6,096 bases of DNA. It comes from Deltaproteobacteria bacterium. Lineage in GTDB: Bacteria > Desulfobacterota > Desulfarculia > Adiutricales > JAGVGV01. Position numbers and translations under genes: made by a program. The stretch covers positions 1 to 6,096 of the forward strand of contig JAGVGV010000043.1 of assembly GCA_020056895.1 (NCBI GenBank). Direction: 5' to 3'. Positions 1 through 5,118 of this stretch are shown one piece after another. The notes below the pieces were generated by a model. That model was not told the DNA's origin, ran no database searches, and saw only the letters and a list, made by a program, of their open reading frames with translations. Each line of letters opens with the position of its first letter. Position 1 is the first letter of the stretch.

Positions 1-255
1 GCCGAGTTAAACGAGGCGGTCCGCATCCGCCGGGAAGAACAACTTCCGGTGTTTGAAAAACTGGGTGATGAACGTTCGCTTTTGACGGCCCGAGTCAATA
101 TGGCTCTGGCCATGCTGCTTCGCGGCCGGAAGACCGATCAGATCGAGGCCAGGAAGCATTTGTGCCGGTCGTTGAAAGACGCCCAGCGGTTGAAACTGCC
201 GGAACTGGAGAAGATCAAAAGCATTTTGAAAAAAGCCCGCATGTCCTGCCGGTAA
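1..255 (+). CDS. TPR-repeat protein, C-terminal fragment (5' end outside window)
   Basis: The frame is open from the first base and ends at TAA 253-255, giving 84 visible residues; the true start lies upstream. The visible part begins with an EAVRIRREEQLPVFEKLGDE stretch. This resembles the repeat unit of large bacterial tetratricopeptide-repeat proteins, where helices with an EALRIRREEELPVYERLGD-like consensus recur about every 40 residues. A second, degenerate helical unit follows (roughly residues 24-55 of the fragment), then a Lys/Arg-rich helical tail that looks like a capping helix. TPR arrays mediate protein-protein contacts, often beside an ATPase or effector domain, but any such domain would be outside the window, so no specific role can be given. 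A GTG at 49 is in frame but lies inside the repeat and has no ribosome-binding site, so it is not taken as the start. No convincing terminator follows. Confidence 0.7.
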   Translation, partial: AELNEAVRIRREEQLPVFEKLGDERSLLTARVNMALAMLLRGRKTDQIEARKHLCRSLKDAQRLKLPELEKIKSILKKARMSCR

Positions 256-397
256 AATGGCTCGGCGCGGGCGGGTTTTAGGCCCTTGGGCGCTTCGTAC
301 TATTTGGGATTTTTAATTGGATGGACTCAAGAAAATAGTCGGGCGCCATTGAAAAAAACGGGATCATTGGGGATCCTAATATTTGGAGTGAGGCCAT
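256..397. other. Intergenic region between TPR gene and membrane-protein gene
   Basis: This 142-bp stretch has no credible gene. It contains a 5-bp inverted repeat (GGATC at 361-365, GATCC at 372-376) and a TTGAAA (349-354) and TAATAT (377-382) pair, but their 22-bp spacing is too long for a standard sigma-70 promoter. A 4-bp GCCC/GGGC repeat at 282-291 is too small to be a terminator. A promoter for the downstream gene may be here, but I cannot place it. Confidence 0.4.
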
Positions 398-1093
398 ATG
401 AACGACGATTCCTTTGACGATTCTTCGGTTGGTTTTGGGGGAGCGGTCCGAGGTTGGATGACCCGGCTGGTATCGCTGACCATTCAACTCCTGATGGCCG
501 CGGCTACCATTTGGGGGCTGATGTTTCTGGTTATTTACGCCACGTTTACCATGTGGACGGGGTACTCGGAAACCGGCATGGGGATCCGGTTCGCCCAGTA
601 CTTCAGCGACGCGACCGACGGCATCCGGGATTTTTTCGATCACACCTTCTGGAAACTGAACACCGATCTATTGCTGATTACCTTCATCAACAGCCTGGTT
701 ATCGCCACCATCAGCCAATTGACGTCCCTGGCCCGGTATTTCTACGACAACCAGGGGTGGTTGTTCCGTTTTTTTACTTGGGGGGTTCTGGGAATCACCA
801 TCAATACCTTGTTCCTGGCCGGGATTATCCGCTTTTATCAGCCTTGGGGGTTCTTTATCGGTCATTGGGTCAGTCACACCTTTTTTACCAGCCACCGGCT
901 TTATTGGCCGCTGGCGTTGTTTTACGGCGGACTGGCGATTCTGGCCATGCTGCCCATGTGCTTCAAATGGACGACCGGTGTATTGCCCAACATTCCCAAG
1001 GGTATCGGTTCGATCTATTACGATCTTTCGCACCGGCCTTCCAAGTCCCGTCCCGTTTCCCGGCCCGATGAAACCGATGAGGTGAAGTCCTGA
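398..1093 (+). CDS. Hypothetical polytopic inner-membrane protein (about 4 TM)
   Basis: This 231-residue protein is not one I recognise. The ATG start is supported by GGAG at 385-388, nine bases upstream. The N-terminus is acidic (MNDDSFDDSS). Hydrophobic segments lie at about residues 24-50, 89-112, 122-146 and 169-188, which fits four membrane passes with both ends in the cytoplasm; the tail after 189 carries scattered Lys/Arg and Pro (HRPSKSRP near 212-219). Aromatic residues are abundant in the loops (for example FFDHTFW 79-85, FYQPWGFF 146-153, HTFFTSHRLYW 160-170). The region between TM1 and TM2 (about 51-88) should be periplasmic. I see no catalytic motif, metal site or transporter signature. 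The general layout (small, four TM, short soluble ends) recalls membrane proteins of conjugative elements such as the DUF4400 type, but the sequence match is not convincing and I do not assign it. It converges on the acyl-CoA dehydrogenase gene and ends just before a series of inverted repeats. Confidence 0.8.
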   Translation: MNDDSFDDSSVGFGGAVRGWMTRLVSLTIQLLMAAATIWGLMFLVIYATFTMWTGYSETGMGIRFAQYFSDATDGIRDFFDHTFWKLNTDLLLITFINSLVIATISQLTSLARYFYDNQGWLFRFFTWGVLGITINTLFLAGIIRFYQPWGFFIGHWVSHTFFTSHRLYWPLALFYGGLAILAMLPMCFKWTTGVLPNIPKGIGSIYYDLSHRPSKSRPVSRPDETDEVKS

Positions 1094-1123
1094 CCCCCTC
1101 GGCGATAGACCGCCGATCCGGGG
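1094..1123. repeat. Hairpin directly after the membrane-protein stop codon
   Basis: TCGGCG (1099-1104) and CGCCGA (1111-1116) form a 6-bp stem with a 6-base loop. CCCC (1094-1097) and GGGG (1120-1123) can extend it across small bulges. It begins immediately after TGA 1091-1093. No T-run follows, so it is not a canonical intrinsic terminator, but it could protect the mRNA 3' end or assist termination. Confidence 0.45.
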
Positions 1124-1130
1124 CGAGGAA

Positions 1131-1190
1131 GGGGCCGGAAGCCAATCGTAGGAATACATTTTGTATTTCAAGGATTGGATTCCGGTCCCC
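1131..1190. repeat. 60-nt near-perfect long hairpin
   Basis: Positions 1131-1147 pair with 1173-1190 through 16 base pairs, with one bulged T (1186) and one G/A mismatch (1141/1179). The loop contains a further stem: G1151-C1169, a G-U pair (1152/1168), and AATACA (1153-1158) with TGTATT (1162-1167), closing on a TTT loop. About 25 pairs form in 60 nt, far beyond chance. It sits between two convergent genes, so it may act as a shared terminator or be a small mobile palindromic repeat. No T-tract follows on either strand, which weakens the simple terminator reading. Confidence 0.75.
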
Positions 1191-1196
1191 GACACC

Positions 1197-1230
1197 GAAT
1201 CCGATGCCAAAGAGCATTTGAGACGGATTC
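1197..1230. repeat. Nested inverted repeat abutting the MITE-like element
   Basis: GAATCCG (1197-1203) and CGGATTC (1224-1230) are a perfect 7-bp inverted repeat. Inside it ATGC (1204-1207) and GCAT (1214-1217) form an inner stem with a CAAAGA loop. Its last two bases (TC) are shared with the outer end of the next element's left terminal repeat. Function unknown. Confidence 0.45.
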
Positions 1231-1329
1231 TAGTGACAAGTCACGTTTCAAGTGCCGGAAAATAGTGGCCGCCTTGGCCTTGATCCGGCGATACGCCTAC
1301 CACCAGTTAATGCGTGACTTGTCACTAGA
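1229..1329. mobile_element. MITE-like foldback element with 17-bp terminal inverted repeats
   Basis: The left arm TCTAGTGACAAGTCACG (1229-1245) is the exact reverse complement of the right arm CGTGACTTGTCACTAGA (1313-1329). The arms enclose 67 bp with no coding capacity. Each arm is itself a palindrome, GTGAC-AA-GTCAC (1233-1244, with its partner at 1314-1325). The interior holds another inverted repeat, GCCGGA (1254-1259) with TCCGGC (1284-1289). A 101-bp non-coding unit with perfect terminal repeats is the usual form of a miniature inverted-repeat transposable element. The TA at 1231-1232 and 1326-1327 inside CTAG would be consistent with a TA target duplication as made by Tc1/mariner- or IS630-type transposases, but it cannot be told apart from the arm itself. 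Other readings are a convergent-gene terminator or a pair of operator sites; its position downstream of both genes argues against operators. Confidence 0.6.
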
Positions 1330-3148
1330 TAAACGCCTCTTCCGGGATATCCAAGGCCGAGGTGTCTTCCAGGGCCAGGGACTTTTGCCGGGCGAAGACG
1401 TTGACCAGAATGTTCCGGCAGTAATACTGGGCCGAAGCGATCTTGCCCTGGTAATACAGGGCGTCGGCTGATCCCTCTTCCACGCCGGCCTTTTTCTCCC
1501 TGGCCAACAGCCCCATCTCCAACGAGATTTGTGCCAGCAGGGTTTCGGCCATGCATTCCTGAAAACGAGTGGAGGACAGCGGAATCAGGGCCAGGCGGCC
1601 GTCCGCGAAATAGCCCATGTACCGCTGAGCGTATTCGGCCACCACGTCGGCGGCCTGAGTCAAGAGCCCGAAATCCGGACCGAAATCCTTGTCCCCGGCA
1701 TGGGCCGCCGCGAAGGTTTTGATCTCGTCCAGCCACCCGCCGAACACCCGGCCCCCTTCCATCATCAGCTTCCGGCCCACCAGGTCCAGGCTCTGGATGT
1801 ACGTGGTGCCTTCGTAGATCGAGGCGCTCTTGATGTCCCGGGCGTATTGTTCCGCCGGATATTCACGGCAGTACCCGGCGCCGCCCATTACCTGGATGGC
1901 TTCCCGAGTCAATTCATAGGCGAAATCCGAACAGTACGCCTTGGCCAGGGGTGTAAACAGGTCCAACTGGTTTTCGGCCGCCTTCTTTTTGGCCGGATCG
2001 GGTTCGTGCATGGCCACGTCGGCCAGGAAATAAAGCTTGGCCAGCATGCCCCGCATGGCCTCGGTGCCGCTTTTCAGGGTCATCAGCATCCGGCGGACGT
2101 CTTCATGACGGATGATCGGCACACGGTCGGCTTTCCTGTCGGTGAAGGGCGGGCCCTGAATCCGGTCCCGGGCATAGAGCCGGGCCGTGTCGTACGCGCT
2201 GGCGGCCACGCCCAGAGCCAGGTTGCCGGTGCCCATCCGGGCTTCGTTCATCAACTGGAACATCTTGGCCATGCCGCTGTTGGGTTCGCCCAGCAAAATG
2301 CCCCGGCACCGGCCGTTTTCCCCGAAATTCAGAGTGCAGGTGGCGGACCCGTGAAGGCCCATTTTGTGTTCGAACCCGCCGCAGAACACATCGTTGGGTT
2401 CGCCCAGGGAACCATCCGGATTCACCCAGATTTTCGGCACGATGAAGAGACTCACCCCCCGGGTCCCCGCCGGAGCGCCTTCAATCCGGGCCAACATCAG
2501 ATGGATGATGTTTTCCGTCAGATCGTGGTTGCCGCCGCTGATGAACCGCTTGGTCCCTTCGATCTTGTAGATACGCGGGTTGCCCGACGACGGGTCGGGC
2601 GTGGCTTTGGACCTCAGCCAGCCCACGTCGGACCCGGCGTCCGGTTCGGTCAGGCCCATGCTGCCGCCCCAGACGCCGGAATACATTTTTTCGACAAACA
2701 GGGCTTTGTCTTCTTCCGTGCCGTACGATTCGATCAGATGGCCGGCGCCGGCGCAAAGGCCGGTATAGATCTCCATGCACATATTGGCGCCATTGAAAAA
2801 GTCGTGCACCATGCAGGCCACGGGTTGAGGCAGGCCCTGGCCGCCATATTCGGGTCCCACCTGCATGGCCAGCCAACCGTTTTCGGCCAATACTTTCCAG
2901 CAATCCTTGAAGGAATCCGGAGTAATCACGTCGCCGTCCAGGTATTTAAGGCCCTGTTCGTCGCCGTCCTTGAGCGTGGGGCCGATCACGTCCCGGGCCA
3001 CCTTGTACGCTTCGTCCAGGATCATGCTGAAATCGTCCCGGCTGAAATCCTTGAAGGCGTCGTACTTCAGCAGTTGGTCCAGGTTCAGGTATTCAAAGAG
3101 GACGAAACGGGCATCCCGGTCGTTTCTTTGGAAATAGCTTAGGCCCAT
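1325..3148 (-). CDS. Acyl-CoA dehydrogenase, long (about 600-residue) FadE/DmdC-like subfamily
   Basis: The product is a 607-residue flavoprotein predicted to introduce a trans-2 double bond into an acyl-CoA, with electrons passed to electron-transfer flavoprotein, in the cytoplasm. The ATG at 3148 is chosen because GGAGGT (complement of 3157-3162) lies eight bases upstream; the frame is open 28 codons further but that extension crosses the predicted promoter. An N-terminal extension (residues 1-35, MGLSYFQRND) typical of this subfamily precedes the helical N domain (about 40-155). The middle beta domain carries LTEPDAGSD (166-174), the FAD/substrate signature. The C-terminal helical domain (about 290-455) contains QVMGGAGY (419-426) and SIYEGTTYIQSLDL, in which Glu446 matches the catalytic base of medium-chain dehydrogenases. 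Residues about 465-607 are the extra C-terminal domain that sets this group apart from 380-residue enzymes. Substrate chain length cannot be read from sequence; 3-methylmercaptopropionyl-CoA dehydrogenase (DmdC) belongs to the same subfamily. No ETF gene is adjacent. The TAG stop lies inside the neighbouring repeat and is followed at once by TGA. Confidence 0.93.
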   Translation of the reverse strand: MGLSYFQRNDRDARFVLFEYLNLDQLLKYDAFKDFSRDDFSMILDEAYKVARDVIGPTLKDGDEQGLKYLDGDVITPDSFKDCWKVLAENGWLAMQVGPEYGGQGLPQPVACMVHDFFNGANMCMEIYTGLCAGAGHLIESYGTEEDKALFVEKMYSGVWGGSMGLTEPDAGSDVGWLRSKATPDPSSGNPRIYKIEGTKRFISGGNHDLTENIIHLMLARIEGAPAGTRGVSLFIVPKIWVNPDGSLGEPNDVFCGGFEHKMGLHGSATCTLNFGENGRCRGILLGEPNSGMAKMFQLMNEARMGTGNLALGVAASAYDTARLYARDRIQGPPFTDRKADRVPIIRHEDVRRMLMTLKSGTEAMRGMLAKLYFLADVAMHEPDPAKKKAAENQLDLFTPLAKAYCSDFAYELTREAIQVMGGAGYCREYPAEQYARDIKSASIYEGTTYIQSLDLVGRKLMMEGGRVFGGWLDEIKTFAAAHAGDKDFGPDFGLLTQAADVVAEYAQRYMGYFADGRLALIPLSSTRFQECMAETLLAQISLEMGLLAREKKAGVEEGSADALYYQGKIASAQYYCRNILVNVFARQKSLALEDTSALDIPEEAFI

Positions 3149-3189
3149 GGCGGCGCACCTCCGGTTGGGGTCGGGGTTGTAGGATGAAC

Positions 3190-3206
3190 CCTGGGGATTT
3201 CCCAGG
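3190..3206 (-). other. Hairpin in the 5' leader of the acyl-CoA dehydrogenase mRNA
   Basis: CCTGGG (3190-3195) and CCCAGG (3201-3206) form a perfect 6-bp GC-rich stem with a 5-base loop. It falls right at the predicted transcript start (about 3208 on the minus strand), so it may stabilise the 5' end of the message. It is about 40 bases away from the start codon and does not cover the ribosome-binding site. Confidence 0.35.
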
Positions 3207-3214
3207 CGTTGGTC

Positions 3215-3243
3215 ACCATAGCACCGCCGCATTGATTGGTCAA
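3215..3243 (-). promoter_or_regulatory. Sigma-70-type promoter of the acyl-CoA dehydrogenase gene
   Basis: Read on the minus strand, TTGACC (complement of 3238-3243) and TATGGT (complement of 3215-3220) are separated by exactly 17 bases. Both resemble the consensus TTGACA and TATAAT. Transcription would begin near 3208, giving a leader of about 60 bases before the ATG at 3148. The -35 hexamer is overlapped by a palindrome, which suggests repression. Confidence 0.6.
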
Positions 3244-3246
3244 TCA
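3233..3246. promoter_or_regulatory. Palindromic operator (TetR-like) over the -35 box
   Basis: TGATTG (3233-3238) and CAATCA (3241-3246) are perfect 6-bp half-sites separated by GT. TGAnTnn-type palindromes with a short central spacer are typical of TetR-family regulators that control fatty-acid and acyl-CoA degradation genes. Overlap with the predicted -35 of the acyl-CoA dehydrogenase gives a direct route to repression. The regulator gene is not in the window, so the family is an inference from site shape and target gene. Confidence 0.55.
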
Positions 3247-3425
3247 GTTAATGAGCTGTCGTTCATCGCCGTCTTTTGTCAGCTTAAAGGGAAGGAATGC
3301 GGATGGATTTGAATGTATATGAAATGTGAATTTCTTCCTTTTATTCTGAAAGCTCGGTTCCGCCCCACGGAAAACCTGGGGCTCGTCCCACGCCGCCTCG
3401 GACGGAACGGATGCGTCGTCCTTCC
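3247..3425. other. Divergent intergenic region, AT-rich middle part
   Basis: No gene is visible. The stretch 3290-3350 is clearly AT-richer than its surroundings. Small inverted repeats occur (GAAAT 3321-3325 with ATTTC 3330-3334; TTCCG 3358-3362 with CGGAA 3368-3372; TGGG 3377-3380 with CCCA 3387-3390), but none comes with a T-run or a promoter that would give it a clear role. Confidence 0.4.
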
Positions 3426-3454
3426 CTGAAGCCTCCCCGAAATTGTGTTAAAAT
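3426..3454 (+). promoter_or_regulatory. Extended -10 promoter upstream of the Memo-AMMECR1 gene
   Basis: TAAAAT (3449-3454) differs from TATAAT at one base and is preceded by TGT (3446-3448), an extended -10. A poor -35 (CTGAAG, 3426-3431) lies 17 bases upstream, as expected for extended -10 promoters that depend less on it. The start point would be near 3461, giving a leader of about 28 bases. It would probably drive both AmmeMemoRadiSam genes. Confidence 0.45.
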
Positions 3455-3488
3455 GGGAATCATCCACCATCTCCAGGGGAGAAGAGGT

Positions 3489-5093
3489 ATGCCGATCACG
3501 TTGTTCCGGGCCGTTTTGCTGGCGGCTCTGATGTTGGGGACGCCCGGTCTCGCTTGGGCGGCCGGTTCGGATCAACCGGCCGCGACGGTGCGGCCGTCCA
3601 TCCTGGCCGGCACGTGGTACGACGCCTCGGGCGAGGTCTTGAGCCGGCAGGTGAAGGAATTTTTAAACGCCGCTAAACCGCCGGCCGGGAATCCAGGGGC
3701 GCTGGTCGCCCTGGTGGTCCCCCACGCGGGATACGCCTATTCCGGCCCCACCGCCGGATTCGGGTACGCCCGGCTGGCCAAGGAACCCTTCACCACCGCC
3801 ATCGTGGTGGGGCCCAGCCACCGATCCCGGTTCCCGGGCGTGGCCGTGGACCCCAGGCCGTACCAGACCCCCCTGGGAACCGCGGCTGTGGACCAGAATC
3901 TGGTCCGCCGGATCCAGGAATCGGGCGGGGATATGGTCCAATCCGACCCGAGGGTTTTCGATGTGGAACACTGCCTGGAAATCCAGGTTCCTTTTCTTCA
4001 GACCATCCGCCCCGGCGTTCGGATCGTGCCCATCCTGATGGGGTCCATGGACCTGGAAACCTGCCGGGCTCTGGGCCGGATTCTGGCCGACATCGGCCGG
4101 GACCCGGGGGTCCGTCTGATCTGTTCCACCGACCTATCCCATTTTCTGACCGATAAGGAAGCCGAGGCCATGGACGGGGAACTGGCGGCCCTGGTGAAGA
4201 AAATGGACCCGGAAGCGCTCCACCGGGCGTTGTCGGAAGGCAAGGTGGAAGCCTGCGGCGGCGGTCCGCTGGTGGCGGTGATGATGGCCGCCAAGGCCCT
4301 GGGCGCGGGCCGGGCCGACGTGCTGGCCTTGGCTCATTCCGGCCAGGCCACCGGGGATCAATCCAGCGTGGTGGGGTACATGTCCGCCGCCCTGGTCCGG
4401 GGCCGGGCCGGGGATGAAACGGAAAAAACCGCGTCGCCGCCGGGATCGGGGGTCTCTTCGGGAGGCGCGAAACCATCGTCCGCCCCGGGTTCGGGAGCAT
4501 CCGGCTCGGTGGGAACCCCGCCCCGGGAGCCGGCCGTGGGCGTGGACCTGGGGCTTGGCGTGGACGACCAGAAGCGGCTTTTGAAAATCGCCCGGGAATC
4601 CATCCAGGCGGCCTTTGACCGCAAGGACTACAAACCGACGGGCCTGACTCCGGGGTTGAAGGCCAACCGGGGGGCTTTCGTCACCCTGAAAAAGAAGGGT
4701 GAATTGAGGGGCTGCATCGGCCGGTTGTCCGATGACGCGGCCGTGGCGGAAACCGTGGCCGAAACCGCCGTTCTATCCGCATTCGAAGACACCCGTTTTC
4801 CTCCATTGGCCGTGGAGGAGCTAGCAGAAGTCCGGATCGAAATATCCGTGCTCACGCCCTTCGAGGAAGTGAAAAAGATCGAGGACATCCGGATCGGCGA
4901 TCATGGGCTGATGATCGTCCGGCCGCCCTTCCGGGGGCTTTTGCTGCCTCAGGTGCCGGTGGAAGAGAAATGGACAAGGGACGAGTTTCTGGCTCATTTG
5001 TGCCGAAAAGCGGGGCTGCCTCCGGAAACGTGGAAGGAACCCGGGACTCAGCTTTTTTCCTTTAGCGCCCAGGTGTTCGGCGAAAAGGAATAA
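3489..5093 (+). CDS. Exported Memo-AMMECR1 fusion (AmmeMemoRadiSam system proteins B and A)
   Basis: The product is 534 residues. The ATG at 3489 is preferred over an in-frame ATG at 3411 because GGGGAG (3476-3481) sits seven bases upstream and the protein then begins with a clean signal peptide: hydrophobic core about residues 8-22 and an AWA/AG cleavage site after residue 24. The Memo domain (about 34-303) shows AGTWYD (40-45), VPHAGYAYSGPTAG with His79, VGPSHRSRFPG with His111, STDLSHF (213-219) and Cys256 in EACGGGP. His79, His111 and Cys256 correspond to the metal-binding His/His/Cys set of human MEMO1, which lies in a fold related to class III extradiol dioxygenases. A Gly/Ser/Pro-rich linker spans about 307-350. 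The AMMECR1 domain (about 355-530) carries the family hallmark LRGCIG (406-411) and DTRFPPL (434-440). Memo (B), AMMECR1 (A) and a radical SAM enzyme form the AmmeMemoRadiSam system, whose biochemical role is not settled; here A and B are one chain and the radical SAM gene follows 25 bp later. Confidence 0.92.
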   Translation: MPITLFRAVLLAALMLGTPGLAWAAGSDQPAATVRPSILAGTWYDASGEVLSRQVKEFLNAAKPPAGNPGALVALVVPHAGYAYSGPTAGFGYARLAKEPFTTAIVVGPSHRSRFPGVAVDPRPYQTPLGTAAVDQNLVRRIQESGGDMVQSDPRVFDVEHCLEIQVPFLQTIRPGVRIVPILMGSMDLETCRALGRILADIGRDPGVRLICSTDLSHFLTDKEAEAMDGELAALVKKMDPEALHRALSEGKVEACGGGPLVAVMMAAKALGAGRADVLALAHSGQATGDQSSVVGYMSAALVRGRAGDETEKTASPPGSGVSSGGAKPSSAPGSGASGSVGTPPREPAVGVDLGLGVDDQKRLLKIARESIQAAFDRKDYKPTGLTPGLKANRGAFVTLKKKGELRGCIGRLSDDAAVAETVAETAVLSAFEDTRFPPLAVEELAEVRIEISVLTPFEEVKKIEDIRIGDHGLMIVRPPFRGLLLPQVPVEEKWTRDEFLAHLCRKAGLPPETWKEPGTQLFSFSAQVFGEKE

Positions 5094-5118
5094 CGCTGGG
5101 CGCTGGAATCGAGGGATC

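Noticed and set aside
349..382. TTGAAA/TAATAT as a promoter for the membrane-protein gene
   Set aside because: The 22-bp spacing is outside the range used by sigma-70 promoters.
1246..1312. Integron attC-like site in the repeat-rich spacer
   Set aside because: The nearest candidate core, GTTAATG, does not fit the GTTRRRY consensus and no integrase is present.
1233..1325. The two GTGAC-AA-GTCAC palindromes as a pair of regulator-binding sites
   Set aside because: They lie downstream of both flanking genes with no promoter nearby; their exact mirror arrangement as element ends fits a foldback element better.
1175..1471. Small plus-strand open frame running through the MITE-like element into the dehydrogenase 3' end
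   Set aside because: No ribosome-binding site, overlaps a certain gene on the other strand, and half of it is inverted-repeat DNA.
1529..3142. Long open frame (537 codons) on the plus strand, antisense to the acyl-CoA dehydrogenase
   Set aside because: It mirrors the codon pattern of the GC-rich dehydrogenase gene, has a His/Gly/Pro-rich composition with no domain, and the opposite strand encodes an unmistakable enzyme.
3149..3232. Upstream in-frame ATG extending the acyl-CoA dehydrogenase by 28 residues
   Set aside because: The extension crosses the predicted -10 and transcript start, while GGAGGT sits correctly before the ATG at 3148.
1304..3253. CAGTTAATG found both in the MITE-like core (1304-1312) and next to the operator (3245-3253)
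   Set aside because: A shared 9-mer is expected many times by chance in 6 kb, and the flanks do not match.
3411..3488. Upstream in-frame ATG extending the Memo-AMMECR1 protein by 26 residues
   Set aside because: It would put a basic, non-conserved stretch before the signal peptide, overlaps the predicted promoter, and lacks the good ribosome-binding site that precedes 3489.
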